A stretch of 64,000 bases of DNA from Paraburkholderia sp. BL21I4N1 (GCF_002973525.1 NZ_PVEN01000003.1:1-64000); one strand, 5' to 3'; numbered from the stretch's first letter, positions 18,505-27,202 are shown. Numbers and translations: made by a program. The notes: generated by a model from the sequence alone, not told the origin.

Positions 18505-19104
18505 ATGCGAAAAGGCGAACAAACGCGAGCCGCGATTCTCGAAGCAGCACTCGATCTGGCAAGCCGCGACGGACTGGAAGGTCTGACGATCGGGCTGCTG
18601 GCCGAGCGCATGCAGATGAGCAAAAGCGGTGTGTTCGCGCATTTCGGGTCGCGCGAGGATTTGCAGGTCGAAGTCGTGCGCGAATATCACCGTCGTTTCG
18701 AAGACGAGGTGTTCTTCCCGAGCTTGCGCGAGCCTCGTGGCTTGCCGCGCTTGCGCGCGATGATTTCTCGCTGGATCGAGAAGCGCATTCAGGAAGTCAC
18801 GACCGGGTGCATCTACATCAGCGGCGCCGTCGAATACGACGACCGCGCGGATAACCCGGTGCGTGAGCAACTGGTGTCGAGCGTGACGATCTGGCGTGCG
18901 GCACTCACGCGCGCCATTTCGCAGTCGATGGAAGAAGGGCATCTGCGTGCCGACACCGATCCGCAACTGATGCTGTTCGAACTGTATAGCTTCACGCTCG
19001 GTCTGCATCACGACGCACGCTTCCTGCACCTGCCGGACGCCGTGCGCCTCACGTGGGCCGCGCTGGAAAAATTGATTGTTTCGTATCAAAGCGAAAGCCG
19101 TTAG
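18505..19104 (+). CDS. TetR/AcrR family regulator, probably of fatty-acid oxidation
   Basis: A 199-residue regulator. The N-terminal helix-turn-helix (about 1-48: TRAAILEAALDLASRDGLEG, then IGLLAERMQMSKSGVFAHFG) is classical TetR. The C-terminal ligand domain (GCIYISGAVEYDDR; MEEGHLRADTDPQLMLFELY) resembles TetR_C domains of acyl-CoA-responsive members. It is the first gene before acd-fadN-fadA-isomerase on the same strand, and a palindrome upstream suits its own binding. A ligand such as a long-chain acyl-CoA is an inference from context. Confidence 0.92.
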   Translation: MRKGEQTRAAILEAALDLASRDGLEGLTIGLLAERMQMSKSGVFAHFGSREDLQVEVVREYHRRFEDEVFFPSLREPRGLPRLRAMISRWIEKRIQEVTTGCIYISGAVEYDDRADNPVREQLVSSVTIWRAALTRAISQSMEEGHLRADTDPQLMLFELYSFTLGLHHDARFLHLPDAVRLTWAALEKLIVSYQSESR

Positions 19105-19199
19105 CAGAGCCGCCGAACCTCAAAAGATTCGCGGCGCAGAAAGTTCCGATCCACGGACTCAGCTAATAGCCTGGCTTCTTGTCAAACTTGGAGAGAGTC

Positions 19200-20987
19200 A
19201 TGGGACAGTACGCCGCGCCGCTGCGCGACATGCAATTCGTGTTGCACGAACTGCTTAACGTCGAAGCCGAAATCAAGCAGATGCCGAAGCACGCGGATCT
19301 CGACGCCGACACCATCAACGCGGTGCTGGAAGAGGCCGGCAAGTTCTGCGCCGAAGTGCTGTTCCCGCTCAACCACAGCGGCGACCAGGAAGGCTGCACG
19401 TACGTCGGCGACGGTGTCGTGACCACGCCGAAGGGCTTCAAGGAAGCATACAAGCAATACGTCGAAGCCGGCTGGCCCGCACTGGGCTGCGATCCGGAAT
19501 ACGGCGGTCAGGGGCTGCCGGCTTTCGTCAACAACGCGTTGTACGAAATGCTGAACTCGGCAAACCAGGCATGGACCATGTACCCGGGCCTGTCGCACGG
19601 CGCGTACGAATGTCTGCACGCGCACGGCACGCCTGAACTGCAAAAAGCTTATCTGCCGAAGCTGGTCGCGGGCGTCTGGACCGGCACGATGTGTCTGACC
19701 GAACCGCATTGCGGCACCGACCTCGGCATTCTGCGCACCAAGGCCGAACCGAACAGCGACGGCTCGTACGCGATCAGCGGCACCAAGATTTTCATCTCCA
19801 GCGGCGAACACGATCTCGCGGAGAACATCGTTCACCTGGTGCTCGCGCGTCTGCCGGGCGCACCGAACGGCACCAAGGGCATTTCGCTGTTCATCGTGCC
19901 GAAATTCGTGCCGAACGCAGCCGGTGAGCCGGGCGAGCGCAACGGCGTGAAGTGCGGTTCCATCGAGCACAAGATGGGCATTCACGGCAACGCCACCTGC
20001 GTGATCAATCTCGACAACGCGCAGGGCTGGCTGGTCGGCGAGCCGAACAAGGGCTTGAACGCCATGTTCGTGATGATGAACGCCGCGCGTCTCGGCGTCG
20101 GCATGCAGAGTCTGGGCCTGACCGAAATCGGTTACCAGAACTCGCTGACGTATGCGAAAGAGCGTCTGCAGATGCGTTCGCTGACGGGCCCGAAGGCGCC
20201 GGAAAAAGCTGCCGATCCTATCATCGTGCATCCGGACGTGCGCCGCATGTTGCTCACGCAGAAGGCCTACGCCGAAGCCGCGCGCGCATTCTCGTACTGG
20301 TCTGCGCTGCATATCGACAAGGAACTGTCGCACGCCGACGAAGCCGCGCGTAAGGACGCTGCCGACCTCGTCGCGCTGCTCACGCCGATTCTGAAAGCGT
20401 TCCTGTCGGACAATGCGTTTGAAAGCACCAACCACGCCATGCAGATCTACGGCGGCCACGGCTTCATCGCCGAGTGGGGCATGGAGCAGTACGTGCGCGA
20501 CGCGCGGATCAACATGATCTACGAAGGCACCAACGCGATTCAGGCGCTCGACCTGCTCGGCCGCAAGATTCTCGGCGACATGGGCGCGAAGATGAAGAAG
20601 TTCGGCAAGCTGGTGTCGGATTTCGTCGAAGCCGAAGGCATCAAGCCGGAAATGCAGGAGTTCATCAACCCGCTCGCCGACATCGGCGACAAGGTGCAGA
20701 AGCTCACGATGGAAATCGGCATGAAGGCCATGCAGAACCCGGACGAAGTCGGTGCCGCCGCCGTGCCGTATCTGCGCACCGTCGGTCACCTGGTGTTCTC
20801 GTACTTCTGGGCCCGCATGGCGCGTATCGCGCTGGACAAGGAAGCCTCCGGCGATCCGTTCTACAAGGCCAAGCTCGCCACCGCGCGTTTCTACTTCGCG
20901 AAGCTGCTGCCGGAAACGGCCATGACCATCCGTCAGGCGCGCGCCGGTTCGAAGTCGATGATGGACGTCGACGAAGCGCTGTTCTAA
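19200..20987 (+). CDS. acyl-CoA dehydrogenase, FadE/DmdC-like long form
   Basis: FAD enzyme for the first beta-oxidation step, 595 residues, longer than classical ~390-residue ACADs because of an N-terminal cap (MGQYAAPLRDMQFVLHELLN) and a C-terminal extension. Seen are CLTEPHCGTDLG, MGIHGNATCVINLDNA, IYGGHGFIAEWGMEQYVRDA and the catalytic-base segment MIYEGTNAIQALDLLGRK with Glu442. The length and order match B. subtilis FadE and DmdC relatives. The ATG at 19200 follows GGAGAGAG; an in-frame TTG at 19179 is rejected. Chain-length preference is not predictable. Confidence 0.95.
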   Translation: MGQYAAPLRDMQFVLHELLNVEAEIKQMPKHADLDADTINAVLEEAGKFCAEVLFPLNHSGDQEGCTYVGDGVVTTPKGFKEAYKQYVEAGWPALGCDPEYGGQGLPAFVNNALYEMLNSANQAWTMYPGLSHGAYECLHAHGTPELQKAYLPKLVAGVWTGTMCLTEPHCGTDLGILRTKAEPNSDGSYAISGTKIFISSGEHDLAENIVHLVLARLPGAPNGTKGISLFIVPKFVPNAAGEPGERNGVKCGSIEHKMGIHGNATCVINLDNAQGWLVGEPNKGLNAMFVMMNAARLGVGMQSLGLTEIGYQNSLTYAKERLQMRSLTGPKAPEKAADPIIVHPDVRRMLLTQKAYAEAARAFSYWSALHIDKELSHADEAARKDAADLVALLTPILKAFLSDNAFESTNHAMQIYGGHGFIAEWGMEQYVRDARINMIYEGTNAIQALDLLGRKILGDMGAKMKKFGKLVSDFVEAEGIKPEMQEFINPLADIGDKVQKLTMEIGMKAMQNPDEVGAAAVPYLRTVGHLVFSYFWARMARIALDKEASGDPFYKAKLATARFYFAKLLPETAMTIRQARAGSKSMMDVDEALF

Positions 20988-20999
20988 AGCCACATCACG

Positions 21000-21073
21000 A
21001 CAGGCGCCGCGCGTCACGCGAGCGGCGCCTGTGTCAGCCACACATCACATCGTGACGCGTCGATCGACGCGTC
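21000..21073. repeat. intercistronic hairpin plus 20-bp palindrome between acd and fadN
   Basis: Two structures in the 117-bp gap. One is an 11-bp perfect stem ACAGGCGCCGC (21000-21010 with 21022-21032) lacking a T-tract. The other is the perfect palindrome GACGCGTCGATCGACGCGTC at 21054-21073. They may set mRNA processing or differential expression within the operon; there is no evidence for a terminator. Confidence 0.55.
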
Positions 21074-21104
21074 GCGACATCGCATAACTCCCCGGAGGAA
21101 CGAC

Positions 21105-23540
21105 GTGAGCAATCTGATCATTCGCAAGGTAGCCGTGCTTGGCGCCGGCGTGATGGGCGCGCAGATCGCCGCGCACCTGATCAACGCCAAGGTGCCCGTG
21201 CTGCTGTTCGACCTGCCCGCCAAGGAAGGCCCGAAGAACGCGATCGCACTGAAGGCGATCGAGAATCTGAAGAAGCTGTCGCCGGCGCCGTTCGGCGTGA
21301 AGGACGACGCGCAATACATCCAGCCCGCCAATTACGACGACGACATCGAGAAGCTCGCCGAATGCGATCTCGTGATCGAAGCCATCGCCGAGCGGATGGA
21401 CTGGAAGCACGACCTGTACAAGAAGGTCGCGCCGCATCTCGCACCGAACGCGATTTTCGCGACCAACACGTCGGGTCTGTCGATCACGTCGTTGTCGGAA
21501 GGTTTCCCGGATGAACTGAAGGCGCGCTTCTGCGGCGTGCATTTCTTCAATCCGCCGCGTTACATGCATCTGGTCGAACTGATCCCGACCGCGACGACGC
21601 GTCCGGAAATTCTCGATCAGCTCGAATCCTTCCTGACGAGCGTGGTCGGCAAGGGCGTCGTGCGCGCCAAAGACACGCCGAACTTCATCGCCAACCGCGT
21701 CGGGATTTTCTCGATCCTCGCGGTCGTGACGGAAGCCGCGAAATTCGGCCTGCGTTTCGACGAAGTGGACGATCTGACCGGCGCGCGTCTGGGCCGTGCG
21801 AAGTCCGCGACGTTCCGCACCGCCGACGTGGTCGGTCTGGACACGATGGCGCACGTCATCAAGACGATGCAGGACACGCTGAAGGACGACCCGTTCTTCC
21901 CGGTCTACGAAACGCCGGCCGTGCTGGCCGAACTGGTCAAGAAGGGCGCGCTTGGTCAGAAGACCGGCGGCGGCTTCTACAAGAAAGAAGGTAAGGCGAT
22001 CAAGGTGCTCGACCCGAAGACGGGTGAGTACGTGGACGGCGGCGCGAAGGCGGACGAACTGGTCGGCCGTATTCTGAAGCGCCCGGCGGCCGAGCGTCTG
22101 AAGCTGCTGCGTGAATCGGAACATCCGCAGGCGCAGTTCCTGTGGGCGATTTTCCGCGACGTGTATCACTACATCGGCGTGCATCTGGAATCGATCGCCG
22201 ACAACGCGCGCGACGTCGATCTGGCGATCCGCTGGGGCTTCGGCTGGAACGAAGGTCCGTTCGAAGGCTGGCAGACGGCTGGCTGGAAGCAGGTCGCGGA
22301 GTGGGTGCAGGAGGACATCGCGGCAGGCAAGGCGTTGTCGAACGTGCCGCTGCCGTCGTGGGTGCTCGAAGGTCCGGTCGCTGACAAGGGCGGCGTGCAT
22401 ACCAACGAAGGTTCGTGGTCGCCGGCGTCGAAGACGTTCGTGCCGCGCTCGTCGCTGGGCGTGTACGACAAGCAGGTGTTTCGTGCACCGCTGGTCGGCG
22501 AGACCTCGGCCGATCCGAAAACCTACGGCAAGACGCTGTTCGAAACCGATGCCGTGCGTGCTTGGGTCGACGATCGCGCGGGTGAGAACGACGTGTTGAT
22601 CGTGTCGTTCAAGAGCAAGATGAACACGATCGGACCGTCGGTGATCGACGGTCTGACGCAGGCTATCGAACTCGCCGAAAAGGATTACAAGGGTCTGGTG
22701 GTGTGGCAGCCCACGTCGCTGAAGCTCGGCACGCCGGGCGGTCCGTTCTCCGCCGGCGCCAACCTCGAAGAAGCGATGCCCGTGTTCATGATGGGCGGCG
22801 CGAAGGGGATCGAGCCGTTCGTCAAGAAATTCCAGCAGGGCATGCTGCGCGTGAAGTACGCGAGCGTGCCGGTCATCTCGGCCGTGTCGGGCATTGCGCT
22901 CGGCGGTGGTTGCGAGCTGGCGCTGCACAGCGCGAAGCGGGTGGCGCATATCGAGAGCTACTTCGGTCTGGTGGAAGTCGGTGTCGGCCTCGTGCCGGCC
23001 GGCGGCGGCCTGAAGGAAGCGGCCCTGCGCGCGGCGGAAGCGGCGACGCAAGCCGGCGCGACCAACGACCTGCTGAAGTTCGTGCAGAAGTCGTTCGAAA
23101 ACGCGGCGACGGCGAAGGTCTCGGCCTCCGCGCTCGACGCCCGCGCCATGGGTTACCTGAAGCCGTCGGACACGATCGTCTTCAATGTGTTCGAGCTGCT
23201 CGATATCGCGAAGAAGGAAGCGCGCGCGCTGTCCGCGGCGGGTTACCGTCCGCCGCTGCGGGTCACGCAGGTGCCGGTGGCGGGCCGCTCGGCGATCGCG
23301 ACCATCAAGGCGTCGCTCGTCAATATGCGCGACGGCCGCTTTATCAGCGAGCACGATTACCTGATCGCAAGCCGCATCGCTGAAGCGGTGTGCGGCGGCG
23401 ATGTCGAAGCCGGTAGCCTCGTCGACGAAGAATGGCTGCTGCAACTCGAGCGTCGTGCGTTTGTCGACCTGCTCGGCACGCAGAAGACGCAGGAACGGAT
23501 CATGGGCATGCTGCAAACCGGCAAGCCGGTTCGTAACTAA
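21105..23540 (+). CDS. fadN: 3-hydroxyacyl-CoA dehydrogenase / enoyl-CoA hydratase (FadN type)
   Basis: An 811-residue bifunctional beta-oxidation enzyme with dehydrogenase first and hydratase last, the FadN order rather than that of E. coli FadB. The NAD-binding Rossmann motif is VLGAGVMGAQIAAHL near residue 6. Dehydrogenase motifs FCGVHFFNPPRYMHLVELIP and GALGQKTGGGFY follow. The C-terminal crotonase domain (about 480-720) has an oxyanion-hole segment (GGPFSAGANLEEA) and both hydratase glutamates, GGGCE Glu604 and FGLVEV Glu624, spaced 20 apart as Glu144/Glu164 in rat hydratase. The GTG start follows a strong GGAGGAA. Confidence 0.95.
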   Translation: MSNLIIRKVAVLGAGVMGAQIAAHLINAKVPVLLFDLPAKEGPKNAIALKAIENLKKLSPAPFGVKDDAQYIQPANYDDDIEKLAECDLVIEAIAERMDWKHDLYKKVAPHLAPNAIFATNTSGLSITSLSEGFPDELKARFCGVHFFNPPRYMHLVELIPTATTRPEILDQLESFLTSVVGKGVVRAKDTPNFIANRVGIFSILAVVTEAAKFGLRFDEVDDLTGARLGRAKSATFRTADVVGLDTMAHVIKTMQDTLKDDPFFPVYETPAVLAELVKKGALGQKTGGGFYKKEGKAIKVLDPKTGEYVDGGAKADELVGRILKRPAAERLKLLRESEHPQAQFLWAIFRDVYHYIGVHLESIADNARDVDLAIRWGFGWNEGPFEGWQTAGWKQVAEWVQEDIAAGKALSNVPLPSWVLEGPVADKGGVHTNEGSWSPASKTFVPRSSLGVYDKQVFRAPLVGETSADPKTYGKTLFETDAVRAWVDDRAGENDVLIVSFKSKMNTIGPSVIDGLTQAIELAEKDYKGLVVWQPTSLKLGTPGGPFSAGANLEEAMPVFMMGGAKGIEPFVKKFQQGMLRVKYASVPVISAVSGIALGGGCELALHSAKRVAHIESYFGLVEVGVGLVPAGGGLKEAALRAAEAATQAGATNDLLKFVQKSFENAATAKVSASALDARAMGYLKPSDTIVFNVFELLDIAKKEARALSAAGYRPPLRVTQVPVAGRSAIATIKASLVNMRDGRFISEHDYLIASRIAEAVCGGDVEAGSLVDEEWLLQLERRAFVDLLGTQKTQERIMGMLQTGKPVRN

Positions 23541-23562
23541 GCGACGAGCTAAGGAGCTAAAT

Positions 23563-24762
23563 ATGTCAAAGCAATTGCAAGACGCATACATCGTCGCCGC
23601 GAGCCGCACGCCGATCGGCAAGGCGCCGCGCGGGATGTTCAAGAACACGCGCCCGGACGAACTGCTGGTGCACGCCATCCGGTCGGCCGTGGCGCAAGTG
23701 CCCGGCCTCGACACCAAGGTGATCGAAGACGCCATCATCGGCTGCGCGATTCCGGAAGCGGAACAAGGCCTCAACGTCGCGCGAATGGGCGCACTGCTGG
23801 CCGGCCTGCCGAACACGGTCGGCGGCGTCACGGTGAACCGCTTCTGCGCGTCGGGCCTGACCGCGCTGGCCATGGCGGCGGACCGCATCCGCGTGGGCGA
23901 ATCCGACGCGATGATTGCGGGCGGCTGTGAATCGATGAGCATGGTGCCGATGATGGGCAACAAGCCGTCCATGTCGCCGCACATCTTCGATCGCAGCGAA
24001 GACTTCGGTATTGCGTACGGCATGGGCCTGACGGCCGAGAAGGTTGCCGAACGCTGGAAGATCAGCCGCGAAGCACAAGACGCGTTCTCGGTCGAATCGC
24101 ATCGCCGCGCCATCGCCGCGCAGCAGTCCGGTGAGTTCAACGACGAAATCGCCGCGTACACGATCACCGAGCGTTTCCCCGATCTCGCCACCGGCGAAGT
24201 GAAGGTCAAGACGCGTGAAGTGTCGCTCGACGAAGGTCCGCGCGCGGAAACCACGCTGGAAGGCTTGGCCAAGCTGCGCACGGTGTTCGCGAACAAGGGT
24301 TCGGTCACGGCGGGCAACAGCTCGCAGACGTCGGACGGCGCGGGCGCATTGATCGTCGTGTCGGAAAAGATGCTGAAGGAATTCAACCTGACGCCGCTCG
24401 CGCGTTTCGTCAGCTTCGCCGTGCGCGGCGTGCCGCCGGAAATCATGGGTATCGGTCCGAAGGAAGCGATTCCGGCCGCGCTGAAGGCCGCCGGCCTGAA
24501 GATCGACGACATCGACTGGATCGAACTGAACGAAGCGTTCGCCGCGCAATCGCTGGCGGTGATTCAGGACCTCGGGCTGGATCCGTCGAAGATCAACCCG
24601 CTCGGCGGCGCGATCGCTCTCGGCCACCCGCTGGGCGCGACGGGCGCGATTCGTGCGTCGACGGTGGTGCATGGTCTGCGCCGCCGCAACTACAAATACG
24701 GCATGGTGACGATGTGCGTCGGCACCGGCATGGGCGCCGCGGGCATCATCGAGCGTCTGTAA
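23563..24762 (+). CDS. fadA: acetyl-CoA C-acyltransferase (3-ketoacyl-CoA thiolase)
   Basis: A 399-residue thiolase, the final thiolytic step of beta-oxidation. The nucleophile segment is NRFCASGLTALAMAADR with Cys95; the C-terminal active-site motifs are ELNEAFAAQSLAV, GGAIALGHPLGATGA and CVGTGMGAAG. An AAGGAG ribosome site precedes the ATG at 23563, 22 bp after fadN, so the two are cotranscribed. The N-terminal extension of the longer open frame (from 23401) overlaps fadN and is rejected. Confidence 0.96.
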   Translation: MSKQLQDAYIVAASRTPIGKAPRGMFKNTRPDELLVHAIRSAVAQVPGLDTKVIEDAIIGCAIPEAEQGLNVARMGALLAGLPNTVGGVTVNRFCASGLTALAMAADRIRVGESDAMIAGGCESMSMVPMMGNKPSMSPHIFDRSEDFGIAYGMGLTAEKVAERWKISREAQDAFSVESHRRAIAAQQSGEFNDEIAAYTITERFPDLATGEVKVKTREVSLDEGPRAETTLEGLAKLRTVFANKGSVTAGNSSQTSDGAGALIVVSEKMLKEFNLTPLARFVSFAVRGVPPEIMGIGPKEAIPAALKAAGLKIDDIDWIELNEAFAAQSLAVIQDLGLDPSKINPLGGAIALGHPLGATGAIRASTVVHGLRRRNYKYGMVTMCVGTGMGAAGIIERL

Positions 24763-24825
24763 ACCGGATAACGCCGGCGACCCCGGTGTTTGCACAGGTC
24801 CCCATGGGCACCCCTTAAGGACCGC

Positions 24826-24864
24826 GGAACGGTTCGCAGGCCAGCTGGCTTGCGAACCGTTTCC
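24826..24864. repeat. nested intercistronic hairpin between fadA and the isomerase gene
   Basis: AACGGTTCGCA (24828-24838) pairs perfectly with 24851-24861, and the enclosed loop contains the perfect palindrome GCCAGCTGGC. No T-tract follows. It lies in the 130-bp gap before the last gene of the fatty-acid operon and could act as an RNA processing or stability element. Confidence 0.5.
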
Positions 24865-24892
24865 ACATTCTCAGCAGGATCACGAGGAGAAG

Positions 24893-25669
24893 ATGGAGAT
24901 GACAATGGATATTCTGGTCGAGCGCGCCGACGGCGTGCTGACGATTGCCTTCAACCGGCCCGACAAGAAAAACGCGATCACGGCCGCGATGTATCAGACC
25001 ATGGCCGACGCGCTCGTTGCAGCGCAAGGCGATACCTCGGTGCGCGCGATTCTGATTCGCGGCAGCGCGAATATTTTCAGCGCCGGCAACGATCTCGAAG
25101 ACTTTATGAAGACGCCGCCGATGGGCGAAGACGCGCCGGTGTTCCAGTTCCTGCGCGCGATCAGCTCGGCGGAGAAGCCGGTGGTGGCGTCGGTGGCGGG
25201 ACCGGCGGTGGGCATCGGCACGACGCTGCTGCTGCATTGCGATCTGGTTTATGCCGCCGATTCGGCTAGCTTTTCGCTGCCGTTCGCGCAACTGGGGCTG
25301 TGCCCGGAAGCGGCGTCGAGTTTGCTGCTGCAGCGCGTGGGCGGTTATCAGGCGGCGGCGGAAAAGCTGCTGCTCGGCGAAGCGTTCGACGTGACCGAAG
25401 CGCAGCGTATGGGCTTCGTGAATCGCGTGTTGCCGGCGAGTGAAGTGGATGCGTTTGCCGCTGCGCAAGCCGCGAAGCTGGCGGCGTTGCCGGCGTCGTC
25501 ACTGCGCGTGACGAAGAGTTTGATGAAGCGCGCGAGCCAGCAGGAATTGCAGACGCAAATGTCGGAAGAAGCCGTGCATTTCGGCAAGATGCTGCTCGCG
25601 CCGGAAGCGCGCGAAGCGTTCAAGGCATTCTTCGAGAAGCGCAAGCCGGATTTCCGGGCTTTTCCGTAA
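24893..25669 (+). CDS. enoyl-CoA hydratase/isomerase family protein, probable delta3,delta2-enoyl-CoA isomerase
   Basis: A 258-residue stand-alone crotonase-fold protein. The oxyanion-hole segment is IFSAGNDLEDF and GPAVGIGTTLLLHCDL. At the two hydratase glutamate positions it has Thr (GIGTT) and Phe (LPFAQ), but it carries LGLCPEAASS with Glu139 at the position used by PaaG/ECI-type isomerases (PEGxSS). It should therefore shift double bonds of unsaturated fatty acids rather than hydrate, complementing the FadN hydratase. GAGGAG precedes the ATG at 24893; an ATG at 24905 is also possible. Confidence 0.88.
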   Translation: MEMTMDILVERADGVLTIAFNRPDKKNAITAAMYQTMADALVAAQGDTSVRAILIRGSANIFSAGNDLEDFMKTPPMGEDAPVFQFLRAISSAEKPVVASVAGPAVGIGTTLLLHCDLVYAADSASFSLPFAQLGLCPEAASSLLLQRVGGYQAAAEKLLLGEAFDVTEAQRMGFVNRVLPASEVDAFAAAQAAKLAALPASSLRVTKSLMKRASQQELQTQMSEEAVHFGKMLLAPEAREAFKAFFEKRKPDFRAFP

Positions 25670-25726
25670 GCGTTGGTGCAACGCGGGGAAAGCGAAGGGC
25701 TCGAAAGCCCGATCGGCCGACCCGCG

Positions 25727-25867
25727 TTACTCCGCGATCGAAAAACGCGCCGGGCGCTTTTGCGGCGCCGCCGGCCGTTTCACGCGCGCCGTGGCGCCGC
25801 GAATGAAAAGAATCGCGCAAAAGGCGACCATCGCCCAGATGCAGAGAATTACGGTCAAAGCACTCAT
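25727..25867 (-). CDS. small 46-residue membrane protein, unknown function
   Basis: Minus-strand ATG at 25867 to TAA at 25727: MSALTVILCIWAMVAFCAIL opens one clear membrane helix (about 4-23), followed by FIRGATARVKRPAAPQKRPA, a strongly basic tail, and RFSIAE at the end, so an N-out/C-in small inner-membrane protein is expected. It lies 65 bp downstream of the 95-residue gene on the same strand, in line with fdhD. The ribosome site is weak. Coding status is inferred from the membrane helix followed by a positive-inside tail; I know of no function. Confidence 0.6.
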   Translation of the reverse strand: MSALTVILCIWAMVAFCAILFIRGATARVKRPAAPQKRPARFSIAE

Positions 25868-25932
25868 TTCAGTTCTCGGAGTGGCGACATTGCCGCGCTA
25901 CGGCGATCAATTCCGGCTAGCCTTGCGGCTGC

Positions 25933-26220
25933 TCAATGTGTCGTGGGTTGGTCCGCGCCGTCGAGCAGAAGCTGGTCGATCAGGCTGGTAGAGATGGCGA
26001 GCTGCCTTTCGAGCGATGCCCGCGCCGCTTCCGCCGCCGCTGCGTCGCCGCGCGCCACGGCTTGATGGGTCAGCGTGGCAAGCTGCAATACTTTCCCGGA
26101 GGAGCGGTGCAGGCCGTCCATCATGTCGGCATCGACACCCGGCGGGAGCATCTCCTCGGACGTAAACAGGTCGGGCAGATCAAGATCGAACGGACGGTTT
26201 TTGGCGTGACGGGATGACAT
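25933..26220 (-). CDS. hypothetical 95-residue protein downstream of fdhD
   Basis: MSSRHAKNRPFDLDLPDLFT opens a short disordered start; from about residue 40 the sequence is helical (GKVLQLATLTHQAVARGDAA, then LERQLAISTSLIDQLLLDG), suggesting a soluble helical-hairpin protein. I do not recognise a family. It does not resemble FdsD of NAD-dependent formate dehydrogenase. It begins 136 bp after the fdhD stop on the same strand, so it may share transcription with fdhD and the 46-residue membrane protein. A role in molybdoenzyme maturation would be guesswork. Confidence 0.65.
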   Translation of the reverse strand: MSSRHAKNRPFDLDLPDLFTSEEMLPPGVDADMMDGLHRSSGKVLQLATLTHQAVARGDAAAAEAARASLERQLAISTSLIDQLLLDGADQPTTH

Positions 26221-26356
26221 TGTCGGGCGGCTCTCGCGATTGGCACGATGCTAGTGTGAGCCGATTGGCGCGCGGCTAATTCGCCGAAAAGAGGCCAGAT
26301 TTGAAGGCAATCCGGTGGCGTGGGGCGCCGATGCATGCCGACGCTCAACCTGGCAC

Positions 26357-27202
26357 TCAATCCGGCGCCGGCTGCAACGTGTCGTAGTCGACGTAGCTCG
26401 TCTCGCGGCAGAAGCTCACCAGCCGCACGCCCGCCTTGCGCGCAATCGCAATGGCCAGCGACGACGGCGCCGAGATCGTCGCGACCATCGGCACGCCGAC
26501 GCGCGCCGCCTTGCGCACCAGCTCGTAACTGGCGCGGCTCGACAGAAACACAAACCCCTCTTTCGTCTCCACGCGATCCAGCACGAGCTGGCCGATCAGC
26601 TTGTCGAGCGCGTTATGGCGGCCGACGTCCTCGAATGCGTAGCGGATCGCGCCTGCCGCATCGCACCACGCGGCGGCATGCAGGCCGCCGGTCAATCGCG
26701 TCAGCGCCTGGTGTTCGGGCAAGCCGTGGGCGGCGCGGGCAATCGCGTCCGGTGCGAGCCGCTGCAGAAAGCCGGTATCGGGCACCCGTTCCGGGTTCAG
26801 ATCCAGCAGATCGATGCTCTCGATCCCGCAGACGCCGCAACCGGTGCGCCCGGCGAGCGCGCGGCGCTTTTCCTTCAACGCGACGAACGCCTGCTGTATC
26901 ACTTGCAATTGCACTTCTGCATGCGGCAATTCGCCGTCATCGTGCAGCTCGACTTCGATGTCGTGAATATCGCTGCCGCGCTCGACGATGCCTTCCGAGA
27001 TCGCGAAACCGACCGCAAACGCTTCCAGATCGCGCGGCGTACACATCATCACCGCGTGCGAAATGCCGTTGAAGACGAGCGCGACCGGCCATTCCTGACC
27101 GACGTGATCGGTGACGGTTTCGACCGCCGCGCCGCGATGCCGGTGTACCTGACGCTCCACCGCGCCCGGCTGTCCGGCTGTTTCCAGTTCGTTCAAGCTC
27201 AC
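26357..27202 (-). CDS. fdhD: formate dehydrogenase accessory sulfurtransferase FdhD
   Basis: A 281-residue sulfur carrier that passes sulfur from IscS to the molybdenum cofactor of formate dehydrogenase. The sulfur-transfer motif is GRTGCGVCGIES (CxxC near residues 121-126). Also typical are PVALVFNGISHAVMMCTPRD, YAFEDVGRHNALDKLIGQ, FLSSRASYELVRKAARVGVP and ISAPSSLAIAIARKAG. The GTG start at 27202 is preceded by GGGAG. No formate dehydrogenase structural genes are in the window. Two small genes follow on the same strand. Confidence 0.96.
   Translation of the reverse strand: MSLNELETAGQPGAVERQVHRHRGAAVETVTDHVGQEWPVALVFNGISHAVMMCTPRDLEAFAVGFAISEGIVERGSDIHDIEVELHDDGELPHAEVQLQVIQQAFVALKEKRRALAGRTGCGVCGIESIDLLDLNPERVPDTGFLQRLAPDAIARAAHGLPEHQALTRLTGGLHAAAWCDAAGAIRYAFEDVGRHNALDKLIGQLVLDRVETKEGFVFLSSRASYELVRKAARVGVPMVATISAPSSLAIAIARKAGVRLVSFCRETSYVDYDTLQPAPD

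Noticed and set aside
21045..24512. Minus-strand open frame of about 1150 codons opposite fadN-fadA
   Set aside because: Shadow of two certain genes; low-complexity Arg-rich translation.
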